Below are positions 1-8,726 of a DNA stretch of 64,000 nt, in pieces. Where the stretch lies: contig NZ_CP012036.1 of assembly GCF_001298445.1 (NCBI RefSeq), forward strand, positions 4,266,158-4,330,157, read 5' to 3'. Numbering within the stretch: position 1 is the stretch's first letter; each line of letters opens with the position of its first letter. A model generated the notes under the pieces. The model saw only the letters and a program-made list of their open reading frames with translations, ran no database searches and had not been told where the DNA came from. The DNA comes from Nostoc piscinale CENA21. GTDB taxonomy: Bacteria; Cyanobacteriota; Cyanobacteriia; Cyanobacteriales; Nostocaceae. The translations under genes were made by a program, and so were the position numbers.

Positions 1-705
1 CTACCCAAACAATTCATGATGATAATATTATCTTGGCGCAAGATATTGCCCAACATTTCCGCTTAACTTGTCTCGGTATTGATGTCATTACCGAAGACTT
101 AGGAGAATCTTGGAAAAAAGGTAACTTTGCCATCTTAGAAATTAATGCTGCACCCGGTATTTTGATGCACCTTAATCCAGCCGTAGGTGACAGTGTTGAT
201 GTTCCTTCTCGCATCCTCGAAACTTTTTTTTGCATCGGGAATTGATGCCAGAATTCCTACTATTACCTTGAACAAAATCTCAGTTCAAGAACTACAAACC
301 ACAATAGACCATATTTTGTCACAACATCCTGAATGGATAATAGGTGCTGTGTGCCGGGAAGCTGTTTTGATAAATCGCTCCCAAAAAGTTCTGCGTCCAG
401 ATTACAACAGCAATATCCAAAGTTTATTGCGGAATCCCAAACTTGATTTGTTAATTGCAGAATATGACTCGGAAACTTTAGGTACAGAGGGGATGTTTTA
501 TCACGGCAGCAACCTTGTGATCTTAGATAACCCCACTGAAACGGAAATGATGTTAGTACGTGATTTGGTTGATGGTTCCACAGTGGTAATTAAAAAAGGT
601 AATAATGTTTCGATTAAACGTAAGGGATTAATTGAAGACTACACCTTAGGAGAAGATGAACCATTTACAAGAGTTTACTTGAAAGAAATTAGCACCATTT
701 TGTAA
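1..705 (+). CDS. Cyanophycin synthetase-like protein (CphA2-type), 5'-truncated and frameshifted
   Basis: This is the 3' part of a cyanophycin synthetase-like gene entering from outside the window. The first segment carries the end of an ATP-grasp domain (GIDVIT, then ILEINAAPG, ligands of the metal-ATP site). The second segment resembles the start of the Mur-ligase-like region of CphA (RIPTIT where CphA has RIPIIAVTG), but the P-loop GTNGKTTT is absent and the protein ends soon after. That is expected of the short CphA2 enzymes of diazotrophic cyanobacteria, which polymerise beta-Asp-Arg dipeptides using the ATP-grasp site only. The two segments lie in different frames; removing one T from the eight at 224-231 joins them as ETFFASGIDARIP. 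The CphA2 assignment is inference; CphA-family membership is firmer. Confidence 0.68.
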
Positions 706-730
706 GTTGAAACCGTCTTGAGTTTTGCAT

Positions 731-761
731 AACCAGGACGGGCAAGATGCCCACTCTGGTT
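731..761. terminator. Hairpin between convergent genes
   Basis: A stem AACCAG/CTGGTT enclosing GGGCA/TGCCC lies between the converging cyanophycin-synthetase-like gene and the DAHP synthase gene. There is no strong T-run on either side, so a bidirectional terminator is only an inference from position. Confidence 0.4.
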
Positions 762-787
762 GTGCAATTTAAATATATGACAGCCTA

Positions 788-1831
788 CTACCTCAATCTA
801 GTGTGTGCTGCCAAAATAATTCTTTCTGTTTCTTCCCAACCAATACATTTATCGGTGACAGAAACACCATATTTTAATTCTTCTGGTTTGCAATTTAATG
901 GTTGATTGCCTTCATACAAATGTGATTCCAGCATCATGCCAACTATGGATGTATTACCATCGACTATTTGCTGAATCACATCTTCAAATACCTTAGACTG
1001 CAATCTGTAGTCTTTATTTGTATTGCCATGACTACAATCAATTACAATTCTCGGTGGTAAATTAGAATCTTTTAATTTTTGTTCTACTAATTTGACATTA
1101 GCAGCATCATAGTTGGGCTGATTTCCACCCCTTAAAATCACATGACCGTAAGGATTTCCCCTAGTTTGAAAAACGCTGACTTGTCCTTTGTTATTAATCC
1201 CTAAAAAGTTATGGGGACTTTTAGCTGAGTGCAGCGCATTTAAAGCAACTTGAATATTACCATCTGTGCCATTTTTAAAACCTACAGGCATAGAAAGTCC
1301 GCTAGACATTTCTCGGTGTGTTTGTGATTCTGTGGTTCTCGCACCAATGGCAGACCATGTAATTAATTCACTAATATATTGAGGAATGATTGGATCTAAG
1401 GCTTCAGTACCGGCGGGTAATTCTAGTTCCGTAATTTTTAATAGTAAACTTCTGGCTGTTAATAAACCTTTTTCTACATGAAAAGAATCATCCATATCAG
1501 GGTCATTAATCAAACCTTTCCAGCCTACTGTTGTTCGCGGCTTTTCAAAGTAAACTCTCATAATTAATAAGAGTTTATCTTTCACTTTCTCGGCTAAAAC
1601 TTGCAATTTTTCAGCATACTCTATCGCTGCTTTGGTATCATGAATAGAACATGGCCCAACTACAATAAATTTTCTACTATCTTGAAAATCTAAAATATGT
1701 TCTAGTTCTTGTCTATATTTTAATACTGTATGTTCTGCGGATTTTGTAATTGGCAATCTTGTCTTAACGTCGTGAGGCGTTAACAAGATATGGGAACTTT
1801 TAATGTTAGTATTAGATAATTTGTTGTGCAT
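788..1831 (-). CDS. 3-deoxy-7-phosphoheptulonate (DAHP) synthase, class I (AroFGH family)
   Basis: Condenses phosphoenolpyruvate and erythrose 4-phosphate to DAHP, the first step of the shikimate pathway. The 347-residue length matches the E. coli AroF/G/H type (about 350). The metal ligands are visible: Cys61 in GPCSIH, the His of DCSHGN, the Glu of MLESHL and the Asp of SVTDKCI. The substrate loop RTTVGWKG and the GARTTESQTHRE signature are intact. It is transcribed alone, convergent with the cyanophycin-synthetase-like gene. Feedback sensitivity (Phe, Tyr or Trp) cannot be read from the sequence. The shikimate kinase gene aroK lies elsewhere in the window (50.5 kb). Confidence 0.95.
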   Translation of the reverse strand: MHNKLSNTNIKSSHILLTPHDVKTRLPITKSAEHTVLKYRQELEHILDFQDSRKFIVVGPCSIHDTKAAIEYAEKLQVLAEKVKDKLLLIMRVYFEKPRTTVGWKGLINDPDMDDSFHVEKGLLTARSLLLKITELELPAGTEALDPIIPQYISELITWSAIGARTTESQTHREMSSGLSMPVGFKNGTDGNIQVALNALHSAKSPHNFLGINNKGQVSVFQTRGNPYGHVILRGGNQPNYDAANVKLVEQKLKDSNLPPRIVIDCSHGNTNKDYRLQSKVFEDVIQQIVDGNTSIVGMMLESHLYEGNQPLNCKPEELKYGVSVTDKCIGWEETERIILAAHTRLR

Positions 1832-2020
1832 GGAGCCGATCTAGAGATTTTAGTGATCTCGTTGCTGGAGTGAAAAGTAATATACACATTTTAGGTCAAA
1901 AGCACAACAATCGAATCATTGATTTTTATTTAAATAGACTTTATTCTTGAGTCTATTGATAGTTTAGCTGTAATTGGTTACTGGGAGAATTGGGGCGATC
2001 GCACATTGTCTAACCATTAA

Positions 2021-2046
2021 TAAAAAAGGGGCAAATATCGCCCCCT
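2021..2046 (-). terminator. Rho-independent terminator of the GH13 gene
   Basis: Read on the minus strand this is a GGGGC/GCCCC stem with a 7-nt loop, followed by a run of six T. It sits 45-70 bases downstream of the GH13 stop codon. Confidence 0.7.
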
Positions 2047-2089
2047 TAACTTCGTTATGATATACCTAACTCAATGTCAGAGAATCTTG

Positions 2090-3749
2090 TTATTGCCAGA
2101 CAAATACCTTTGCCTCATAAGGGCCAAGATCAGTAATAATTCCATCATCGCCAGCTTCCACATCATAATTTCCTGTCCACTCGTGCCAATTACCGCTACA
2201 AGGGAAGTTAGGAACGTGATAGCCACCTAAAAAGTTTTCGGAAAAATTTGCTACCACAACTACACGGGAACCTTCATCATTCCACCGACTATAAGCCAAC
2301 ACTTTAGCCTCAGCATTTTCGTGGATAAAATCAATATTTTCAGTATACAAAGCGTGGTTATTTTTGCGTAGATTAATCAAGCCTTTGTAGTAATTAAATA
2401 AACTACTATTTAAGTCATTACCTAGTAGTGTCCAGTCAATTTTCGATGATTCTTGGGTTTTAGGTTTATACTCGCCAAACTCTTGACCCATCCATACCAA
2501 AGGTACACCCACAGCCGTCATCAAAATAGCTACACCTAATTTGATGCGTCTAAAAGCTTCTTCGTCGAAAATATTCCGATTACCTAACTCCACCATGACC
2601 CGATTATGGTCATGATTGGTGAGATAATTAACCACATTAGTCGCACCCATGAAGCCTTGGCGTTTCGGATCAATCACATCTTTGAGGTTTTCTAACTCAA
2701 ACCTGTCACCGCAAATATGTGCCGTCACTGTGTGCATAAAGCTATCATGCCAACAACCATCCATCGGGCCATCAACATTTGTAATACTGGTTGTTTCTGG
2801 TATGTGTTCGGCAATATTGTAAAAAGGTTTTGCACCAGCAGTTTTTTTTCGCTTCTTGAACTATCCAGTGCATGAAATCATAATTGGCTATTTGTCTAGC
2901 CGCATCGTAGCGAATGCCATCTATATGATATTCTTCAATCCAAAAACGAACTGTATCGCCAATAAATTTACGGGCGGGATAAGTCTCTAAATTTTCATCA
3001 TAAAGTTCATAATTAAATTCTGGCCCCCAGCTATTATCAGGGTCACGTGGCGCATGATGATACCAATAATCATGGTCTATTTGTGTTAAAGGGCTAGAAG
3101 ATTCTGAGTGATTATAAATCCCATCCATAATCACCCGAATACCCCGACTATGGCATTCATCAATTAGTTGCTTTAATTCATCTGTAGAACCATAACTAGA
3201 TTCTGTTGCAAAAAAATATCTTGGGTTATAACCCCAACTATAATCACCGGGATATTCTTTCACTGGTAGTAGTTCAATAGCGTTAATGCCTAAATCACAC
3301 AAATAATCTAACTTTTCAATAACGTGTTTGTATTTTCCTCTTGCATAAGGGTCATCTTCACCACCAGAAAAATCACCAACGTGTAATTCATAAATCACTA
3401 ATTCATGGTCTGATGGTAAAGATTTATCATCATGATGCCAGACATAAGTATCAACAATTCTTTGTCCATCTTTAATGCGAACTACACCATTATCTTGACC
3501 ACCAATTTCATCAATATCGGTTGCATAAGGGTCTGTAACATCTACCCACTGATCTGCTTCAAAAAACCACGATTTTGACTGAACACGGAATTTATATTTA
3601 TAAACACCATCTTCTAATTTTACCGTTGTACGAAAATAACCATCTTCACTTTTTTCCATTGGAATTTCTTGCCAATCAGAAAAAGAACCTATTAATGCCG
3701 CGCCTTCGTTATATGGGGCAAATAAACTAAATTCAATGGGATTAGCCAT
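2090..3749 (-). CDS. GH13 alpha-amylase/1,4-alpha-glucan branching-type enzyme (one frameshift)
   Basis: A glycoside hydrolase family 13 protein, probably acting on glycogen-type alpha-glucan. The N-terminal about 90 residues look like a CBM48 module (FSLFAPYNEGAALIGSFSDW). The TIM barrel follows with YELHVGDF, the nucleophile Asp in DGIRYDA, the acid/base Glu in NIAEHIPE and the third carboxylate in TNHDH. The C-terminal beta domain ends in KVFVWQ. The gene is split by one extra T in the plus-strand run 2842-2849; dropping it joins EAKK to TAGAKPFYNIAEHIPE and gives 552 residues. It is shorter than classical GlgB, so branching versus hydrolytic activity is undecided. A terminator follows at 2021-2046. 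Confidence 0.85.
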
Positions 3750-4229
3750 AAAAATTTTTCAAGTATATAAAGCGAATATCAGTATTTTCGTGATAATTAA
3801 TCAATTTGCAAATCGGTCTACGGAAATAATTAAATAATCACTTCCTCTATCCCTAGAGAGACTAGTTAATATCTAAATGGGTGTTTTTTAGAGTTTAATT
3901 CCAATTAATGCTGAATATTCGGAAATTATCAGTTATCTACCATCACTCATTCGATAGATTTTATTAAATATGTAAAATTAGTTCTGTATATATGATATTT
4001 AGACTTGATTTGTTAAATACACTTAAGATGTGTTAACGCGATTCATAACAAATCTGCTCCAAAGCTTTTGTTGGGTTACGTCTTATGCTTAACACACCCT
4101 ACAAATACTGAGATTTTTCATATATTAATTGCAAAAATTGAGTAAATTAGATACCCAACTTCTTAAAGAATTCGGGTATCTTGTAATTCATAAATAATTG
4201 AGAATTGGTATATAAAAATTTCTGAATAA
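3750..4229. other. Intergenic region with one foldback
   Basis: 480 bases of AT-rich DNA between the GH13 start and the DUF1823 stop. The only clear structure is a hairpin at 4150-4180 (GATACCC/GGGTATC with inner CTTCTT/AAGAA pairing), downstream of DUF1823 on the minus strand and similar in style to the foldback at 8649-8677. I see no gene. Confidence 0.6.
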
Positions 4230-4604
4230 CTATAATTCAGGATTTTGTTGTCGCCAATAACTTAATAACCAATTGGCGGCTGTAGCTCTGCGTGTTTCTC
4301 TGGGTGTAAATTCCCCAATTTTGTAGCCTTTAAAACCCAGCTTTTCTTTAAGGCTTTGCTTATATTCTGTGGGGATAGAGCGTGTTAATTTCATAGTTGC
4401 GGGACGACTTGCAAGAAAGTTTGGTGGTTCTGGGTATTCATCTCGCCATTCTGGTAAAACTTCGTTGTTTTCCCATTTATCAGTTGTGGAATTATAGCGA
4501 TATCCCAAGTAGTACCAAACTAATTGATTGACTGTTGTATCATCAATTTGATCCTTGAGGATTCCCCAAATTGTATCAGGATTCAAAGGTGGTAAATTAG
4601 ACAT
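4230..4604 (-). CDS. DUF1823 family protein
   Basis: A 124-residue soluble protein of a family found essentially in cyanobacteria and plastid-bearing organisms; no biochemical function is established. Recognisable features are the opening MSNLPPLNPDTIW, the aromatic stretch QLVWYYLGYRY and the C-terminal RRATAANWLLSYWRQQ. I start at the ATG at 4604; the frame is open to a TTG at 4622, but homologues as I remember them begin at the MSNLPPL region. Monocistronic, divergent from the acylphosphatase gene. Confidence 0.75.
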   Translation of the reverse strand: MSNLPPLNPDTIWGILKDQIDDTTVNQLVWYYLGYRYNSTTDKWENNEVLPEWRDEYPEPPNFLASRPATMKLTRSIPTEYKQSLKEKLGFKGYKIGEFTPRETRRATAANWLLSYWRQQNPEL

Positions 4605-5062
4605 AAGCAAAGCAGAATTCAAATTTTAAAATTAACAAATTGATAGATGGTAGTTTGTAATTAGGGATGCAGCAGTCTATGGATTATGGCAAGGTAAGCT
4701 ATTTATCACCTAATTTGTAGTGTAGACCGCAGGGGGGCAGAGGAGAGAAATTGATGTTTTTCTCTCAATTAATAATGTGCAAGTTAAATGCGTCATAGCT
4801 TACAAACAATAATTTATCATTATTTTTACTTATTCTTAAAGCGGTTATAGCTATTCCTACGCTGGTAAAGGAGCTAGATAAATTTAATCGCCATTGCAGA
4901 AAATGAACGCAGATGAACGTAGATAAATTTGTCCTCTGGTAGAATAGTAAATGATATTTTTTTAATAAAACAGTTATCGGCAAAAACTTGAGTGTGTAAT
5001 TAAAATTTTGTTCTGTATTCACATAACAGGTAGACTGGAAAGCGTAAAGAATTGACCAGTTT
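4605..5062. other. Divergent intergenic region
   Basis: About 460 bases between DUF1823 (minus) and acylphosphatase (plus), so it should hold both promoters. It is AT-rich with a short tract of degenerate repeats around 4899-4927 (GAACGCAGATGAACGTAGAT). A minus-strand open frame here has no recognisable similarity and overlaps the acylphosphatase start. No RNA gene is evident. Confidence 0.5.
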
Positions 5063-5356
5063 ATGCAAGATTCCACACAAGTACCAAAAATCATTCGCGC
5101 CCATGTCTTAATTTCTGGCCGAGTTCAAGGAGTGGGCTATCGTTATGCAACAGTTGATACCGCCAGTCAGTTGGGTTTAACTGGTTGGGTACGAAATCTT
5201 CCTGATAGTAGGGTAGAAGCGGTATTTGAAGGGACGCGGGAGGTTGTTGAGGAAATGATTCGCTGGTGTTATTCTGGGCCACCTGCGGCTGTGGTGCAAG
5301 GGGTGGTAACTGAGTATGAACAACCAGAAGGCTTGCGGGGGTTTGAGGTTAAGTAG
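5063..5356 (+). CDS. acyP: Acylphosphatase
   Basis: A small enzyme hydrolysing the carboxyl-phosphate bond of acylphosphates such as acetyl phosphate or 1,3-bisphosphoglycerate. The 97 residues match the family length. The signature GRVQGVGYR carries the phosphate-binding loop and catalytic Arg, and the second motif GWVRNLPDSRVEAVFEG carries the catalytic Asn. The C-terminal strand ends GFEVK. It stands alone between DUF1823 and a hypothetical gene. Confidence 0.95.
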   Translation: MQDSTQVPKIIRAHVLISGRVQGVGYRYATVDTASQLGLTGWVRNLPDSRVEAVFEGTREVVEEMIRWCYSGPPAAVVQGVVTEYEQPEGLRGFEVK

Positions 5357-5491
5357 TTTGGGAAGGTGGGAATATATGCACATATCTTGCACCTAGCCCC
5401 TAGGAACCGCCCAAAATATGGTAAGTTTTGGGCGACGAAGTCAAATAAAAGTTACATAAAATGAACTGAAGAATCCTTATTTACTACATAT

Positions 5492-5776
5492 TTATGAATT
5501 TGATGGTGATTTTTCTTTTTCTGGTTTGGATTTTTTGACTATTTCTATATAGATATTAATTTCACTAACTTCTACATCATGTTCAATTCTCATTACCTTC
5601 CAATTTTCCCTGTTAATGTAAATTTCCTCTCCAATTCGGGGAATGAATTGTAAATCATACAACTTTTTAAGATAATCTTTTTGCCTTTCTTCCCATAAGA
5701 TGACTTTGACTACATCTCTACTCATATTTAGCTTATCCTGTTTTGTAAAGTTATGAAAGTCAGTATTTAATGACAT
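5492..5776 (-). CDS. Hypothetical protein
   Basis: A 94-residue protein I do not recognise. From residue 18 it reads MSRDVVKVILWEE, followed by alternating hydrophobic and charged residues that suggest a small beta-rich fold, and a Lys/Ser-rich tail. No signal peptide or membrane segment. The internal ATG at 5725 has an AGGA-like site upstream and may be the true start. It is isolated and AT-rich. Confidence 0.45.
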   Translation of the reverse strand: MSLNTDFHNFTKQDKLNMSRDVVKVILWEERQKDYLKKLYDLQFIPRIGEEIYINRENWKVMRIEHDVEVSEINIYIEIVKKSKPEKEKSPSNS

Positions 5777-5900
5777 TCACTTTGAAAGTTTATCTGATCT
5801 ATCCCATCGCAGAGCGTAGTTAAAACCACATTATTCATAATATTGAAGTTAAATTAGGAATAATTTTTTAGTATGTGTAGTAACGCACCAAAAGCTTTAC

Positions 5901-5992
5901 TATTTTAGATATTAACAAAAGAGACAAGGGAACAAGGTAAACACAGGAGACAAGGTAGAGATATGTTAATAAATCATTTAGAATTACTATAC
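5901..5992. repeat. Foldback element family A, divergent copy
   Basis: Purine-rich GACAAGG-type repeats followed by TTAATAAATCATTTAGAATTACTATA. The same arrangement occurs at 55060-55151, 57156-57254 and, inverted, near 31540-31625. This copy is the most degenerate. Confidence 0.45.
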
Positions 5993-6079
5993 AAAAGCAA
6001 AATGCGATCGCCTAAAGTTGATCGCTCAATTATGGAATTAGTATTTTACACTACATTCTTAAAATTGGATGCAAGCTAT

Positions 6080-6637
6080 TTATGGTATTCCTGCTTGGTG
6101 AAAAATTTGTGCGGGTGTAATTTGCAGTCCTTCTAATAAAGAATCTTCTATACTATCTTCACCAGTTTTTGTTTGTGGGTGTGCATCAGGATAAAACACA
6201 GTAATTGTTTTAGCTTTGGCATCCACAACCCAAACTCTCAAAACACCTGCTTCTAGATAGTCGGTCGCTTTAGCACTCATTTCACCAAAAGTTTGATCAG
6301 GCGAGATAATTTCAATTGCTAAATCTGGGGGAATGGGACAGGGTTCATCTTCAACAAAATCAGTATCTAGACGAGAGTAAGAAACATAAAGTAAATCTGG
6401 TACAGGAACCCAGTCTCGACCTTTGCGTTTTAGCGTCACTGCCCATTCAATACCAACTTCACCATGATTTTTTGCCCACGGCGTTAAAAGTTGAATTAAA
6501 GCTGAAGTTAAACGTGAGTGAAATCTTTTTGGTACTAATTTAGGTTTTGCCTCTCCATTCACTAATTCGTAGGTAATATCGCCTTCTGGTAGGGCGAAAA
6601 ATTCTTGCAGTGTCAGTTGAGATTTGATTTGAGTCAT
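6080..6637 (-). CDS. Uma2 family (DUF820) putative endonuclease
   Basis: A 185-residue member of the PD-(D/E)XK-fold Uma2 family, strongly expanded in cyanobacteria and of unknown role. It opens with LTLQEFFALPEGDITYELVNGE, and the probable active-site residues lie in VPDLLYVS and DLAIEIISPDQ with a downstream KATDYLEAGVLRVWVVD. I start at the ATG at 6637 (MTQIKSQLTL); the frame extends to 6727 but without family similarity. Divergent from the porin gene. Members are often scattered singly, as here. Confidence 0.85.
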   Translation of the reverse strand: MTQIKSQLTLQEFFALPEGDITYELVNGEAKPKLVPKRFHSRLTSALIQLLTPWAKNHGEVGIEWAVTLKRKGRDWVPVPDLLYVSYSRLDTDFVEDEPCPIPPDLAIEIISPDQTFGEMSAKATDYLEAGVLRVWVVDAKAKTITVFYPDAHPQTKTGEDSIEDSLLEGLQITPAQIFHQAGIP

Positions 6638-6959
6638 AAATATCGCATCTCCTCGGCGGTTAAGTTTATTATGTCTTCTCTGGTCTATCTGCGATCGCCT
6701 AACGGTAGACCTTGCCTCAATACACAATGTATAAAAATTAACAATTTAATTTTTACTGAAAAAATCAAGATACTTTTGATGCCGAGATAATTGAGATAAA
6801 ACAGCTAAATCAAGAGTTTACACTGAGAAATATAAAAAAATAGAGAAGTTTTGGCACAATAGCGGCTAAATCAGCAAAAGAGAAAATAAAGTATTATGGA
6901 ATACATTTAGAAGACCGCGATCGCGTCATTCTAACAAAACAGTGTGAGGAAAAACGAAC
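6638..6959. other. Intergenic region upstream of the porin gene
   Basis: About 320 AT-rich bases between the divergent Uma2 and porin genes, holding both promoters. HIP1-type sites occur at about 6690 and 6918 (CGCGATCGCG). The porin has a weak AGGAAAA site just before its ATG. No other gene seen. Confidence 0.45.
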
Positions 6960-8606
6960 ATGTCTCATTTATTGTGGAAAACACTGGTGTTATCTCCAGT
7001 CTGTTTAGGTGTAGCTATTGTATGTTCATCCAAAGTAGTAGCGGCTGAAATTGAAACCAACTCGCCCACACCTCAACAGCAGTTGATTTCTCAAGCCACA
7101 ACTGAAGCCAGTCCAGTTTTAGAACAAGTCAACCAATACAGCCAAGAAGGTAAAAACCAAACTTCCTTATCTCAAGTCACATCTGTTTCGCAATTTTCCG
7201 ATGTACAGCCCACAGATTGGGCATTCCAAGCATTGCAATCTTTAGTTGAACGCTACGGATGTATTGCAGGTTATCCTAACGGTACTTATCGCGGTAATCG
7301 TGCTTTGACACGTTATGAATTTGCCGCAGGTTTAAACGCTTGTTTAGACAGAGTTAATGAACTAATTGCTACAGCAACCGCCGACTTAGTAACCAAAGAA
7401 GACTTAGCCACACTCCAGCGTTTGCAAGAAGAATTTTCCGCAGAACTGGCAACCTTACGCGGTAGAGTAGACGCACTAGAAGCACGCACCGCAGAGTTAG
7501 AAGCCAATCAATTTTCCACTACTACAAAACTCGTTGGTGAAGCTGTTTTTGCTGTCACTGATAGCTTTGGCGACAACGACAACAACAACACTGTTTTTCA
7601 AGACAGGGTGCGTCTTGACTTCCAAACCAGTTTCACAGGTAAAGATATCCTGCATACTCGGATTGCAACTGGTAACGCCAGTGTTTTACCTTTAGCAAAC
7701 GACACTTTTGAGGGAACGCAAACATTTAACATTTTCCTTGGTAGTGGCAATAGTGCGTTTATCGATTGGTTAGCATATTACTTCCCTGTCGGTAACTCGC
7801 AAGTTTATGTTGCAGCTACTGGCGGTATTCATAGCGATTATGTTCCTACCGTCAACCCCTACTTTGAAGATTTTGACGGTGGTAATGGTGCGTTATCTAC
7901 CTTTGCTGGCGAAAGTCCAATTTATCGTATCGGCGGCGGTGCTGGTGCGGCGCTAAACTTAGCCTTTGGTGGCGGCGGTACTTTTAAACCTTCATTAACT
8001 TTAGGTTACTTGGCTTCTGAAGGAAATAACCCCAATTCTGGTTCCGGTTTATTTGCTGGGAACTATGCAGCCTTAGCCCAATTAAACTTGAATGTTGGCG
8101 ATCGCCTCACCTTAGCTGCCACCTACGTTAACGGCTATCATGGTGCAGGTAGCGCCTTATTCGATTTTGGCTCAGTAACCACTGGTGTTGTTGGTACTCG
8201 ACAAGCTAACTTTGTCGATAGTGGTAATGCCTACGTCAGTAACTCCTATGGTTTTGAAGCAGCTTTCAAACCCAGTGATAAACTATCCATTAGTGGTTTT
8301 GCCCTCTATAGCCAAGTTAGAGGCTTTGGCGCTAATGATGATGATGAAGTTTGGAGTTATGGACTAGGTGTAGCTTTGCCTGATTTCGGTAAAAAAGGCA
8401 ACGTTTTAGGTATTTTTGGCGGCGCTCAACCCTATCTTGGTAGTAACACTAACAGCAATCCTTTCCACATCGAAGGCTTTTATAAATACCGCGTCAGCGA
8501 CAACATTTCTATTACCCCTGGTGTAATTTGGTTAACCAATCCTGGTCAAACTGCTAATGCTGATGATGCAATCATCGGTACTTTGAGAACCACCTTTACT
8601 TTCTAG
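6960..8606 (+). CDS. Iron uptake-type/OprB-like outer-membrane porin with SLH domain
   Basis: A 548-residue outer-membrane porin of the cyanobacterial SomA/B and iron-uptake-porin type. An N-terminal signal sequence (hydrophobic to about residue 29, cut near VVAAEI) precedes a Ser/Thr/Gln-rich linker. One SLH domain (VSQFSDVQPTDWAFQALQSL to LTRYEFAAGLNACL) anchors to peptidoglycan-linked polymer. A coiled coil follows (about residues 140-180, LEARTAELEANQ), and then a beta-barrel rich in alternating aromatic and Gly residues ends in TLRTTFTF with terminal Phe, as expected for BAM-dependent assembly. Substrate cannot be read from sequence. Monocistronic. Confidence 0.9.
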   Translation: MSHLLWKTLVLSPVCLGVAIVCSSKVVAAEIETNSPTPQQQLISQATTEASPVLEQVNQYSQEGKNQTSLSQVTSVSQFSDVQPTDWAFQALQSLVERYGCIAGYPNGTYRGNRALTRYEFAAGLNACLDRVNELIATATADLVTKEDLATLQRLQEEFSAELATLRGRVDALEARTAELEANQFSTTTKLVGEAVFAVTDSFGDNDNNNTVFQDRVRLDFQTSFTGKDILHTRIATGNASVLPLANDTFEGTQTFNIFLGSGNSAFIDWLAYYFPVGNSQVYVAATGGIHSDYVPTVNPYFEDFDGGNGALSTFAGESPIYRIGGGAGAALNLAFGGGGTFKPSLTLGYLASEGNNPNSGSGLFAGNYAALAQLNLNVGDRLTLAATYVNGYHGAGSALFDFGSVTTGVVGTRQANFVDSGNAYVSNSYGFEAAFKPSDKLSISGFALYSQVRGFGANDDDEVWSYGLGVALPDFGKKGNVLGIFGGAQPYLGSNTNSNPFHIEGFYKYRVSDNISITPGVIWLTNPGQTANADDAIIGTLRTTFTF

Positions 8607-8648
8607 AAAGTTTCATCAGTTAAAGGTGTCTCTTGTTTCGAGTTTAAT

Positions 8649-8677
8649 ATCCCCGACTTCTTGAAGAAGTCGGGGAT
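8649..8677. terminator. Perfect palindromic hairpin between porin and ABC ATPase genes
   Basis: A 29-base perfect inverted repeat, ATCCCCGACTTCTT then one base then its complement. It lies between converging genes, 43 bases past the porin stop, and probably terminates both. Its sequence resembles a dispersed Nostoc-type palindrome; a degenerate cousin lies at 4150-4180. Confidence 0.55.
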
Positions 8678-8726
8678 CTAAGCAAACGCGATTTTCACAG
8701 ATTAATATATAACGGCTGAATTATCG

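Noticed and set aside
4765..5094. Minus-strand open frame of 109 codons
   Set aside because: Overlaps the acylphosphatase start, has no family pattern, and is rich in residues expected from AT-rich non-coding DNA.
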